Assembly: GCA_028023455.1 (NCBI GenBank)
Contig: JAQFVV010012477.1
Span: 4,687,751 to 4,751,750 of the forward strand
Source: Epiperipatus broadwayi
Lineage: Eukaryota > Onychophora > Udeonychophora > Euonychophora > Peripatidae
Direction: 5' to 3'
Length of the DNA: 64,000 nucleotides
In this document: positions 38,939 through 49,246 of the stretch, in pieces
Layout of the letters: each line of letters opens with the position of its first letter
Numbering within the stretch: position 1 is the first letter of the stretch
Notes under the pieces: generated by a model
The model's input: only the letters and a program-made list of their open reading frames with translations
What the model was told of the DNA's origin: nothing
Database searches by the model: none
Made by a program: the position numbers and the translations under genes

Positions 38939-39366
38939 CAACTGAAAGTTTACTACTCAGGAGTTTGAAAAACTTTGTGCACTTGAAATGTCAAAGCTTA
39001 GTTGTCAATCATATATCTTCAGGTCACAAATTTTGTACTTAAATTCCTTAGAATAATCTCATCATAAATGAGTTCATGTCAATAATGTATATATTACCTA
39101 TTTTTTTATTATTATTTTATCTTAGGACAGAATAATGTTTATTTTAAAAAGAACAACTGAAAGTTTACTACTCAGGAGTTTGAAAAACTTTGTGCACTTG
39201 AAATGCCAAAACTTAGCTGTCAATCATATATCTTCAGGTCCCAAATTTTGTACTTAAATTCCTTAGAACAATCTCATCATAAATGAGTTCATGTCAATAA
39301 TGTGTATATTACCTATTTTTTATTATTATTTTATCTCAGGACAGAATAATGTTTATTTTAAAAAGA
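38939..39366. repeat. Recent tandem duplication, 215-bp unit
   Basis: Unit 1 (38939-39153) and unit 2 (39154-39366) begin CAACTGAAAGTTTACTACTC and end ATGTTTATTTTAAAAAGAA. They differ by only a handful of substitutions and a one-base length change in a T run. The high identity marks a young duplication in intronic DNA. Confidence 0.92.
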
Positions 39367-39544
39367 ATTTTGATGACAAAGTAGTAACATTAGAAAGTGG
39401 TTTATTTTTGACCATAATGTTTATTTTTGCATAGAGATACTATGAGCTAAGCACCCATCTTCTGTATCCGTTTTCTCATTAGTTGTAAAAATTGCATTAT
39501 ATTATAACTACATTTATTTTTTTAGATCTTGTTTATTGATAACT

Positions 39545-39650
39545 ATATGATTATTTATCTTTTCGCCATATATGTGTTCAAGTGTATCAGTGATATGAGA
39601 TAGAGTGGTGAGTGGGGGGGAGGGTCAAAGTCTGTGCTCATTTACTCTAT
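39545..39650 (+). mobile_element. Single-arm copy of the 34.5-kb foldback family
   Basis: TGATATGAGATAGAGTGGTG and TCAAAGTCTGTGCTCATTTA correspond to the right arm of the 34.5-kb foldback (ATGAAATAGAGTAG and AAAGTATGTGTTCAAAT), separated here by a GGGGGGAGGG run. Confidence 0.6.
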
Positions 39651-39780
39651 ATATTATATATAGTGATACAGGTATATAATAAGCCTGCATTTCAGTTATT
39701 ATATGATTAATTGACTTTCTTATGATTTATTTTGTTCTCTAATAGTTAAGATTTTACTTCATTAACGCTTAAATAAATTA

Positions 39781-39948
39781 ATATATATATGTGCTCTGCG
39801 CACAGTTAATGAAGCTATTAATAAATTGTCAAAATTTTTACTGCCAAGCGCTTTCAGGACTATAGACTGTCCTGAAAGCGCTTGGCAGTAAAAATTTTGA
39901 CAATTTATTAATAGCTTCATTAACTGTGCGCAGAGCACATATATATAT
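39781..39948. mobile_element. Perfect palindrome: 80-bp identical arms around an 8-bp loop
   Basis: The left arm 39781-39860 ends GCGCTTTCAGGAC, the loop is TATAGACT, and the right arm 39869-39948 begins GTCCTGAAAGCGC. I found no mismatch between arms. The outer ten bases on each side are TA repeats. The arms include GTGCTCTGCGCACAG and the core GCCAAGCGCTTTCAG. It is non-coding, but a transcript across it would form a long perfect hairpin. Perfect arms imply a very recent origin or active homogenisation. Confidence 0.95.
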
Positions 39949-40689
39949 ATATTGATTTGTTCTCTAATTAAAATTTTTATTTCTTAACTGAACGAATCTT
40001 TATAACAAATGTATATATATACTAATAAAAGAAAAAAAAAACAATTCTGGAAGTAGTTAAAGCAGTTTTATAGAGAAAATAATTATGTGTTTTTTCTTTT
40101 ATTATTATTTTTTAATATTTTCTTGAGTTAGTTCATACATTTATTTATTTATTTTTTAAAAAAATAACGATTTATTTAAATGATTTATACAATTTTATAC
40201 AATGATGATTACACGAATACCAAGCAATGTCCATAGCGAAATGAGAAGTGGATATATACATGAATGTTGGATCAACGCTTCAGTAGTATTCTAGATTGGT
40301 CCATATTTTGTCCCAGTTGAACAATTATGTATGCCTCATTGAGCATTGACAGGCATATCCAGATTTATAATGAGTGTAGGTTTAAAGTCAAGATGCGAAG
40401 CAGAGGCTAAGTGGGCTGGGAGAACACTGACAAGGTCATTGATTCACTCCCAATCCATCAGTCCGAGCCCAAGCATCCCGAGATCTGTCCGTCACTTTTT
40501 TATAAGTTAAGCCATTCAGTTCATGATTAAGTTTGTTAACTTTTATTGTTGAGGTGGATAGTGTGATCAATCCACTAATTGGTAGTCTTTAGATAGTATG
40601 GTAGAGTTCCCATATATATGACTGAGCTCATTTTGGTATTGCATTGATGAAGTGAGACTCATATTTGATCATTGATATCTTTGCAATAA

Positions 40690-41290
40690 TCAGTGCACTA
40701 GCATGGAGGTGCCAGCCCAGGTTTGTTGATACAGCCAATCTGGAGCAAGCATTTTATCTCTGATGATGTTACCCTTGATGAGTGTTTTAAATACTTGAAG
40801 GGTACTGGTGTTCGCATTGCCCGGAACAAAACTGCATCGCGTTAGCCAGATGGCGAAGGATAGGAAAATTGCTAATCTAATGTTAGCAAAATTGCCAGCT
40901 TTAATTGCTTGCTGGATTAAGAATGTGTCTGTAGAATAGCATTTTACCTTTTCATCAATGAAAGATAATGATGGACAATCTAGGAAAATGTGTTGAATTG
41001 TTTCCTCATCCCTCTGACAGAGTTGACATTGAAAGCTAATTTTGTTAAAACCCCTCCTCATTACGAGGAACTGATTAGTAGGTAGTGATGAGAGGTTTAA
41101 TTTCAGAAGAAAATCAATAAATTTGGGTTCCAGAAACCAATGTTTGGCTTTTTTGATCAATAATTTGTTGTTTAATCCAAGAGCATTATGGAGAGCTGAG
41201 GGACAATCTTTCTTTAGCCTATAAGTTTCCCAGTAGGACTTTTTTTCATTGAAGATGTTTGGAGTTAAGTTAATACAGCCATTGACATGT
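40690..41290 (-). pseudogene. LINE C-terminal domain with CCHC-like zinc knuckle
   Basis: The open frame of 156 codons (from 41160) continues upstream in frame to about 41285 through INLTPNIFNEKKSYWETY, so its Met is not a true start. Cys45, Cys48, His57 and Cys62 form C-x2-C-x8-H-x4-C in QCQLC...TIQHIFLDC, the zinc-knuckle-like motif after LINE reverse transcriptases. FLSFAIWLTRC and MLAPDWLYQQTW follow and recur in the copies at 37.6 and 38.4 kb. It is joined to the reverse transcriptase by one frameshift near 41285. Confidence 0.85.
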
Positions 41291-42460
41291 GTCCATGTCA
41301 GTCAACCATCCTTTACTATGGGGAGGTGGCGTATCAGTAGGTTGAAATTCTTGGATTAAATTTGTATAGTCCATTTCCAGTGAATGGTTGTGTAGCAGAT
41401 TTAGTGATTTTTGCAAGTATAATGTAGCAACCGAGTGTAAACCAAGACCATTCAGTTCTCTAGGCATTTGGGCCTTTGCCAAGCTTATGGTCACAACCTT
41501 CCTTTTCCACATTAACTTAGTACACAATGAGCCTATTTGTTTACCGAAGATTTTAGTAGGCTTGATGATTGGTAGATAGTAATTGAGTCTTGAAAACACT
41601 AGCATGTTAAGGAGTGCAATTTTTACCAGGAATTGAAAGTGAAATACTAGAGAGAGTGTTGATTGTTTTATTGGTTTTTTGAAGGATTGAATTTTGAATT
41701 TCTCTAGTCATGATAGTTTTTGTTTTTGCCATGGGAAATCCTAAAAAAAGCTGTGGCTTGTCTGTGAATCTGGATAGAATTGTTGTTCCTGTTTTAATTC
41801 TCCAGATGGAAGATTTGCTATTGTTAATTTGGAAGTTTAATATTTTGGCATGCTTGTCAATAATTGTGAAGAGTGTTGGAAGATGAGCTTCACTGGGAAG
41901 AAAAATGGTAATATCATCCACATAGGAGATGTGGTTGATTTGTTTTTTGATGGCAGGAACATAAATTCCTGGCAAGATATTCTCTATGTCCTTGAGCATG
42001 GGGTTGATGTAAGTTATAAAACATAGTGATGCTAGGGGAGAACCCTGTGAAATTGAGATGTGAGGTCTAAAACCTGTAGACAACCTACCATCTAAAGAAG
42101 TAAATATGGAATGATTTAGTAAAAGGTTTGCTATTATTCTGATGTACATGTCGGCACCTGATACTCCCGCATCATCTGGAACAGTACAGATGGTATTACT
42201 GAGTCAAATGCTGAAGAGAAGTCCAGTTGTACGACCAGTGGCCTTGACTTATTGGTTTGTCTGGCGTGTTCAGTTAGTAAAAGAAAGCGCTGAACTGCAT
42301 CAATGGTTGATGATCCTTTTTGGGCAAATTGAAAAGATGAAATATGTGAGTAGAGTTGGGGTTGTATCTGGTCCTTAACTAAGGATTCAATTGTCTTAAT
42401 TAGCAATGGAATCATGGAAATGGGTCATATATTGTTGAGACTAGTTGGATTTTCTTGTAA
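41285..42460 (-). pseudogene. LINE reverse transcriptase domain, frameshifted
   Basis: The first segment (42460-42134) has PISMIPLLIKTIESLV, QKGSSTIDAVQ and motif A VQLDFSSAFDSV (residues 62-73 of the Met-started piece). The second (42149-41607) has ISQGSPLASLCFITYINPML (motif B) and ISYVDDITIF, with the catalytic YVDD at residues 76-79, then IDKHAKILNFQINNSKS and QLFLGF. The third (41605-41270) has NMLVFSRLNYYLPI and KLMWKRK, the thumb/connection region. These are the conserved blocks of LINE reverse transcriptases, which copy their RNA at a nicked target. One-base shifts between segments prevent a continuous product. Confidence 0.9.
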
Positions 42461-42654
42461 TTTCCATATATATATTAAATGAAAATGAAAATAAAGCAGA
42501 ATGAATCAAACTCTATCTATCTATGAAATACTTAAACAAATTTACCTCTTTACATTTAGCTTAAAGAAGAGAGCACTATTCTTTAGTTTGCTAAATACAA
42601 CTGTTTAATAATTTCAGAGTTAAATGGAGTTTAATCAGCTCTAATTTATTTATA

Positions 42655-42735
42655 CATACATATATAAGTAGAGGTGATTTGAACACAGACTTTCAAGCAC
42701 TCTTCAACTATCCATTTTATTCTATTTAACTGATA
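42655..42735 (+). mobile_element. Single-arm copy of the 34.5-kb foldback family
   Basis: GTGATTTGAACACAGACTTT, CTCTTCAACTATCCATTTTA and TTCTATTTAACTGATACGCA follow the left arm of the 34494-34977 element. It lies just upstream of the 5' end of the truncated LINE and next to a TATATA tract. Confidence 0.7.
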
Positions 42736-43915
42736 CGCATGTGAAAATTTTTACTATATTACAGCAAATAAGCTTAGTGTAGAACTGAGCTAATCCAAAA
42801 TTAGTAATACCTGATAAAAAACATCACTGAATATTAATATTTCATTTAAATTAAAACCCAAATACACACACCTCTAAACTAGAATCAATATATATGAAAA
42901 CAATTTCTTCAATAAATTTATATAATCCAACCAGTAAATTTTCCTAGTTAATCAAAATTTGAAATTTCTGCACAATAAAAAACTTAGCCAATAAATACAT
43001 AGTACAGTTATTTCAGAACCTATAACATTTTTCTTTAATCAATAGATAATTCCGAAAGATTCACATCTTAACAGTAACCTCTTCACTTTTTCATTACCAA
43101 ATCAAAAACTGATTAAATTTTAAAGCATAAATAATTTGGAGGAGTAATTTATTTATTTAAATTCCAGTTTTAATATGTAAGGTAATAAGATTGGATGATT
43201 TATTTACGTTTTAAAATGTAATCAGTCTTTGATTTGATATTTATGAGTTGAGATAATGCTGTTATTTATATTTGCCAATTATTTATAAATAGCGAATGAA
43301 TAATGTTATAGGATAAGAAATAATTGTACTGGTGGGGGTCATTGACTAAATTTTTATATTATACAGTTATTTGAAAATTTAACTAGAAAATTCATTGACT
43401 CGATAATTGTTTTGGAAATAATTTATATATATCCATTATTTTTCATTTTCAATTATCAAAAAACATATTTCTCGTTTAGCTATTCCAGTTTGTGTGGGGA
43501 AAAATAGTTTTTAAGAAGTGCAAAATTCAATATTTATAGAAAAAAAAGATTTGAAATAAACAAAACAGTGATTTTTTTAAATTTTTATTTATAAAGTCTT
43601 AAAATCTGGTTCAACAAACATTATTAAATATTGATGTTATGAAGCAAAACAGTGTAACGATTAGTTTCAGAAAAAGGTTGTTGGATAATTTTTTGCCAAA
43701 GGCAGATGAAGATAAAAAAAAAGTATTAATTACAACAGGTAAAGCATTACACTACAAGGGGATAATAGTAAATTAATATTATTTATAATCAAACTTTAAG
43801 TACCTTTAATATTTAAAATTATTTTTGCCATAGGCATTTGTGAATATGATCTTTATTTTCTTTCGTTTCTCTCTGCGTGTAAGTATGTCAGTAAATGGTA
43901 TGCTTATACACGATC
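42736..43915. other. Intronic AT-rich DNA, no element recognised
   Basis: No coding segment, repeat pair or RNA gene was identified. Confidence 0.5.
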
Positions 43916-44052
43916 AAAGCTAAGATTTAGGTGTCAAGCGTTGGTGGTCGAGTGGTCAGCACAGCCGCCTTACAAGTAGTTGTCCTGGGTTTGCGGGTTC
44001 GCTTCCCGGCCGATGCTTTGACACATAAGGAAAAAAAGCTAAGATATAGGTG
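43916..44052 (+). mobile_element. tRNA-like element copy 2 with 18-bp target-site duplication
   Basis: AAAGCTAAGATTTAGGTG (43916-43933) and AAAGCTAAGATATAGGTG (44035-44052) flank the insertion and differ at one base. Inside, GCGTTGG (43938) pairs with CGATGC (ending 44016). TGGTCGAGTGG is an A box and GGTTCGCTTCC a B box. TGTCAA outside the 5' end pairs with TTTGACA outside the 3' end. The tail is only ACATAAGG and a short A run. A target duplication of this length implies retroposition by a LINE machinery. The anticodon stem is poorer than in copy 1, which argues against function as a tRNA. Confidence 0.85.
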
Positions 44053-44161
44053 GCTTACTCTACTTTTACGTTTACGAATAGTTAATTGACATATAGATCA
44101 CTGGGTATTTTCAATACTCATGTATTATTTCTCTATCTCTTTTATAAATACATATATGTAG

Positions 44162-44270
44162 GAATCACGCTTTTTATTTATCAACGATCTTTACCAACAT
44201 TATAATACTGACCTCCACTTCAAGATTGGCAAGACATACGGTAGATCTGCGGAAACATGGCGATACTTTG
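44162..44270 (+). CDS. Candidate 109-bp exon of an unidentified plus-strand gene
   Basis: An acceptor-like ATATATGTAG precedes, and a consensus donor TTTG|GTAAGT follows, a segment open in one frame. It reads ESRFLFINDLYQHY, NTDLHFKIGKTYG and RSAETWRYFG. Its base composition is clearly richer in G and C than the surroundings, and the amino-acid mix (W, H, G, R, K) looks like protein instead of translated AT repeat. The exon would be phase 0 at its start and leave one base at its end. No family was recognised, and no partner exon was found. It lies inside the lectin intron on the opposite strand. Confidence 0.4.
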
Positions 44271-44638
44271 GTAAGTCTATGCATAGGAACATCTGCTAAA
44301 CAATGCTTTTTTTAATCACTGTTTTTGTGGAAATAGTTACTTTAGGTATTAATATATAAGGTTCGATTTATATTAAATTTATCTTTACTTTTTATAAATA
44401 ATTTTTATTTGCACTTTTTTTATTGTTTGGTTCACATCAACGTTATTTCTGTTTTAATAAAGATTAAAGTCTGCATTACAGTATTATTATTATTATTTTT
44501 CTTGGTAGTAAATCTATGCCACAAACTAAAATAGATGAAAAACAGCGGGTGATTATATACGGTGATTATATACATTTGTATATTATTTTTGAGTAAAAAA
44601 AATCTAAAAGAATTTAAGTAAATAATTTTCAATCATGT

Positions 44639-44663
44639 ACACACACACACACACACACACACA
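44639..44663. repeat. (AC)n microsatellite
   Basis: About twelve perfect AC repeats. Confidence 0.95.
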
Positions 44664-45289
44664 TGTATAAATAATAATAAAAAGTACTACATTCGAAGCA
44701 AATATCTGACTAATCAAATTAATACTCAAATTATTCACTAAATTTTATCAGTAAGTATAAATGTTTACTGGATTTTCCTTTTGATTATACGATTATAAAC
44801 CGCTTGGATTTTCTTTTTTATATAAATAATAGTTTTTAATCCAGAAATTGGTTGGGTTATATTAGTAACAAAATATGTATATGCTAATGTGAATGTGTTT
44901 TTTTTTTAATTCACCTACAAATTAAATTTAAATAACTCATGATATTAAATTCTGAAGCTGTAAAGTTATCAACTAAAAGAAAATTAGAAATATGTGGAAG
45001 AAAATGTTAAAAATAATCAGTTAACATCTAGGAATTTATTCAATAATGGTTTTTTATTTGGCTATCTACAATTGTAAATATCTTTCAAGTAAAGATAAAT
45101 TACGTAGTATAAAACTATTTAATATTATAAAACACATGATAAAATTTGTGAGGTTAATAAGAAAGATGAGACAATTACTATGAAAACTAAAAGCCACCAG
45201 TAGTGTAAAGTCAATTAGGCATAACAAAGAGTAAAAAGATTAGTTATTCACTTTAGAAAAAGTAACTGATAGATGATAATAGAAAAAAC

Positions 45290-45460
45290 AGTCGAAGTCT
45301 TAAAATGTTCTAAGAGAATATAGAAGATCCAAAGATAAATCACATGTGAGATGGATAAATAAGATAAGATTTGTGGGAATAGTAGGTAGAAGATCTGAAT
45401 TAAAATTGGAAAGCCTTTCATCCTATAGTGGATTGGTAATGGTTGAAAATAATGATAATG
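45290..45460 (+). pseudogene. RTE-like LINE 3' end, plus-strand copy
   Basis: The frame reads RRSKDKSHVRWINKIR followed by FVGIVGRRSEL. It aligns with the RPYVRWMDEIRK region of the minus-strand copy at 45669-45925. At the DNA level ATAGTGGATTGGTAATGGTT then an AATGATAATG tail matches CAGTGGATTGATAATGGTT plus (GAT)n. The 78-codon frame at 45346 is this remnant, not a host gene. Confidence 0.65.
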
Positions 45461-45668
45461 AGAATCTAATGGGAAAAATCATGAACACTCAAACAATTTC
45501 TCAACCTCTTCAAAAATCAAAAACTTTAATGCAGATGTACATAATGCTTTTAAATAGATTAAAAGTTTTAAATCCATTATAAAAATTTTAATATCAGAGC
45601 GGACAAAATATTGAATACTGAAAGTATTTGGACTGTAGACATCTTTTTTATAAAGACACAAATTGAGA

Positions 45669-45925
45669 GTGAGTCATCATCATCATCATCAACCATTATC
45701 AATCCACTGCAGGTTGAAGGTTTTTCCAAGTTCAATCCATTTTCTCCAATCTCTAGCCTCTCTCCTTCACATCATCCCTGCTCACTTTCTTATTTCATCC
45801 ATCCATCTCACATATGGTCTATTTCTGAGTCTTTTACAATCTCATAAAATCCAGTTTAAGATTTCAGTTGTCCTTCTATTATAATCTCTTCTAGAAATAT
45901 GTCCAGCCTAACTCCACTTCAGTCT
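45669..45925 (-). pseudogene. RTE-like LINE 3' end, minus-strand copy with (GAT)n tail
   Basis: On the minus strand the frame reads RLKWS*AGHISRRDYNRRTT, EILNWIL, KRLRNRPYVRWMDEIRK, then RREARDWRKWIELG and TFNLQWIDNG before TGA. This is the well-known C-terminal stretch of RTE/BovB-type endonuclease-reverse transcriptases. Four internal stops, at least some at ancestral Trp codons, show it is dead. The GAT-repeat tail at 45678-45690 is typical of RTE-type elements, which end in short repeats in place of poly-A. Confidence 0.8.
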
Positions 45926-48902
45926 TTTAATTTTTAATGTCAGTAACACCTATTGTAATTTTTTAAACAATGTCAGTAACACATATTTGTTCCTTTACCC
46001 TTATATTGCATTTTCAATACTTTTTTGTTACTACTAACATGCATCTCTCCATACTTCTTTGATTAAATACAATCTTAGTAATATGTAAAAAAGTCAAACA
46101 AAAATGAATATAAGTGTACTCAAATGAAATCTGAACAGACTGGATTCTATTTTGATTAGAAAAAAAATATTTCAATACAGTAATCTAATTAATATATCCA
46201 AGTCAAGAATATGATAAATAATTACTGAGTCCTAAAATGTATGCTAGGATAAAATATTGACTATCAGCTATTAAGAGAGAAAGTACTAACAATTGATATT
46301 CTTACCCATCACATATAATAGTTCAGTAAATTTAAACTAGAAGTTATAAGTTATTTCAAAATATGAAGAAACTCCAAAAATAGTTTATACTATAATGAGA
46401 TCATAAAAACGATAATGGATACTCTATTAAAAGCAGTACAGGAAACTTATTCAATAAAAAAGAAACATGGAAATATTGTAAAAAGTTCATTCAAAAACAT
46501 TAAATATTGAAAATTCTGCAAAGTAAACAGAACATATTAATAATTATATAAGAAACAAAACAGCAAAACAGAGGGGAAAACATTTAAAAAGAATATAACA
46601 TGTCAAAGAGAAAAAATATCATCTTTCTATGAAAAGTAAAATTATTTTTACAATAAGAAGATAAGATAGTATAATTACTAAAAAAAATATATCATTAAAT
46701 ATGAAGAAACCTCTACAAAAACTTTGTACTAATAAAGAAATATGAACAATAACAATATCGTTTGAAAGGTAATACTTTGTAGGGGCAAGAAAAGTTCTAC
46801 AAATTAATATTATTCTGATATTTAAACAAGTAAAAAAAAATAGAAAAATTGTTGGCAACTGGTAAATGATTAGGATACATCCAGTAATTGAAATATTGGT
46901 ATTTAATGCATGTTGAAACAAATATTAGAGATTCTAAAGCTACCTTCTTCTATAGGTACTATATAGATTTTCTACTAAAATCAGAATGAATTATTTACAG
47001 AAAGTTTATGGATTCTACTTCACCAAAATTTATTTTATTAATAGTTATAGGATGACATATTGTGTCCAAATATTAACAGAAGTAATTTAAAAATACCAAT
47101 GTTTAGAGAAATGCTATATTGTTTATTATATTTGTAGAATGTTACAAAGAATTTTGACAATCTAATTGTGATTAAAAATCAAACCAAAGTCCAGAATACT
47201 TTCAGATTCTGAAAAAAAATATTTTATTAAAATACAACAGAGGGATTTACTTTGATTACACAATGAAATAGTTTTACCTTTCAAAATCATTTTAAAGCAA
47301 TGGTAAAAAAAAATATTTGTAAATTAAAATTTAAAAAAAAAAAAAAAGGAAAGTCAAAACTGATGAAAACTTTTAAAATTATTTGAGTTTTGACATAATA
47401 GAATTGTTTTTGTAAATAATTTTCCAAAATGCTGCTCAAAATGTTATACAAAAACTGTAAGGTGAAATCAAGAAAGTAAATCAAAAATTTAATATTGAAA
47501 AAGATTAAAATAATATTCAATAGTTTTTTATTCAATAAAAATTTGATAGTTTTGATTTAATGGCTAACAGATTATAAATATTTTAATCAATTTTAAGTAG
47601 GGTGCCTCCGATCAAAATATTTTAATGTTAAACATAATAATTTTTATGTACATGAAAACATTTTTTTGTAAAAAATATGTTTGATAAATATTACTTTTAG
47701 GTATGAGACTTGGCCATGACTCATATAGTAAAGTTGTGATAAAAGGAATAAAAATTGTGAAGTATATGAGCAAAAGAACAAATAGATATCAGTAACATCT
47801 TTGAACAAGTGCTGAAAAATAATGATAATCTGCTTCTAGAAGAAATAATAATACAAGACCTAGAAATGGAAGACTGAGTCAGACTCATTATTAGGCCTCT
47901 TTGATAAACTCTAGTCAAGTATGTCTCTTCTTTTCATTTTACATTATAGTGTTTACATAAAAAGTCAATGACATTATAAGGTCAAATAAGCCACAAACAT
48001 TAAGATTGTAAAACACATAACAGATTTACATTATGGGAGTCCAAGAATGTAGAATTACATCAGATTCTGCAATAACACTTTTTAATATAATTTAGTTTTG
48101 CCCAGATAGCTTTCTAATTAGCTAACTAGTTTTGCAGAAAACAATAATTTTTATCCACAGTTGTTTTTATTAGATATTATCTTATATCTTTATTTATTTA
48201 TAAGTTTCAGAACTATAAATCTGAAAACAATAAATATTAATGGATTTTAGATAGCAATGATCAACATTTTTTTATTTAAGACCAAATTTAAATATATCTT
48301 ATTATAGATTTATAAAATTATTACCTACATTCTGTAAAACACTTTATCATACCTACTTAAGGTTTAATCTATAAAAAATGTTAAATTGATATGTATTTGA
48401 ATTTCTATACTTGATTCTTTCAATAATATAGAATTAATATGACATCCGGTCCTAATTATTTATATTAATAAATATATAAATTTATAAAAATAAAATAGCA
48501 ATAAAAATACTAGGAAAATAAACATTTACAAAACTTTCTTCACCATCACAATGGTTTTACTCACCAAATAAATAAAGCTCAAGTGAAAACTATGAAAAAA
48601 TATATACACACATAAAACTATTTCAATTCAAAGTCAATAATAATTATGTGCTATATATATATATATATATTAGTTTGTGGTTGTCAGTTGAAAATATATT
48701 TATTTTAACAGGTCAAATGGAGGTTGAAAAATAAAATTGTATAAATTTTGATTTTATTTATAATTAGCTTCAGAAATATATATATATAATCATAATAATA
48801 TAAATATTTCAATAGAAGCTAAACCCCGTTTTTATGTACTATAACATTCAAATAGTAAAAGTAATACTTGTATATATATATAAAATCTTATTTAAAACTT
48901 AC
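45926..48902. other. Intronic AT-rich DNA, no element recognised
   Basis: Many small frames exist but none has recognisable motifs. Poly-A runs occur near 47330. A TA tract at 48654-48670 and others at 48778 and 48871 lie close to exon A. Confidence 0.5.
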
Positions 48903-49200
48903 GGATATTTGAATTCTTCATTGTCAAGCCACTTTGCTGGAGAACTTGAATTAGCTGCCTTTTGAAAACCAACCCAAAAATGAGATGTTACATAAAAATT
49001 TTCATTTAAAGTTTTGTTAAGAAATTGATTTATACTTTCTGAAGAAATGCTTGCCAAATCTCCACCACGGTTTCTACAATATGTTTGCGCTTCAAACCAA
49101 GATTTATCAGCAACTTCAGAGCCTTTCAAAGAATTTTTAAGATTAGGATCATAACAGCTACCTTTGAAAAAAAAGCTACCATTTGGACAATTTGTAACAT
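48903..49200 (-). CDS. C-type lectin-like domain, exon A (N-terminal half)
   Basis: On the minus strand the acceptor TTTTTCTTTCAG (49201-49212) precedes a 298-nt exon that ends at the donor CC|GTAAGT (48902). It encodes VTNCPNGSFFFKGSCYD (the two N-terminal cysteines of the long-form fold), SWFEAQTYCRNRGGDLASIS (first canonical disulphide Cys and the GG-LA-I core), SHFWVGFQK (the WIGL-like strand) and KWLDNEEFKYP. Exon B at 21837-21955 completes the fold. The two exons sum to 417 nt, a multiple of three, and both outer boundaries are phase 1. This is the typical symmetric layout of a shuffled extracellular module. No EPN or QPD sugar-specificity motif is visible. The in-frame Met at 49246 lies in the intron and is not a start. 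The protein is probably secreted or a membrane receptor; signal peptide and other domains are not in view. Confidence 0.9.
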
Positions 49201-49246
49201 CTGAAAGAAAAATTGCATGTATTATAAAAGTGTATAAAATATACAA

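Larger units (their letters stand above)
40150..42470 (-). mobile_element. 5'-truncated non-LTR retrotransposon (LINE)
   Basis: The coding part enters in the reverse transcriptase at about 42460, next to a TA tract, as expected for incomplete target-primed reverse transcription. It runs through the palm, thumb and C-terminal zinc-knuckle region to a stop at 40690, then about 530 bp of 3' untranslated sequence ending in A/T-rich DNA near 40150. The apurinic endonuclease and 5' half are absent. About three frameshifts break the frame (near 42140, 41606 and 41285), while motifs remain well kept, so the copy is only moderately old. It is inserted in the same orientation as the lectin gene whose intron holds it. 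The clade (CR1/Jockey/I-like versus others) cannot be fixed by eye. Confidence 0.88.
21956..48902 (-). other. 26.9-kb intron of the C-type lectin gene
   Basis: The intron starts with the donor GTAAGT at 48902 and ends with TTATAG at 21956 on the minus strand; exon phases match across it. It contains a decayed head-to-head PLE, three copies of one LINE, an inverted RTE-tail pair, several foldbacks, a tRNA-like insertion and a plus-strand exon-like segment. The stretch 21960-29350 shows no gene or recognisable element beyond AT-rich sequence. An alternative is that the two half-domain exons belong to two genes, but matching phase and complementary halves favour one. Confidence 0.7.

Noticed and set aside
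41388-41579. 63-codon plus-strand frame
   Set aside because: It is the antisense shadow of the LINE coding region.
42142-42378. 78-codon plus-strand frame
   Set aside because: It is the antisense shadow of the LINE reverse transcriptase on the minus strand.
45611-45884. Two overlapping Ser/His-rich plus-strand frames
   Set aside because: They are antisense translations of the RTE-like LINE tail and its (GAT)n repeat.
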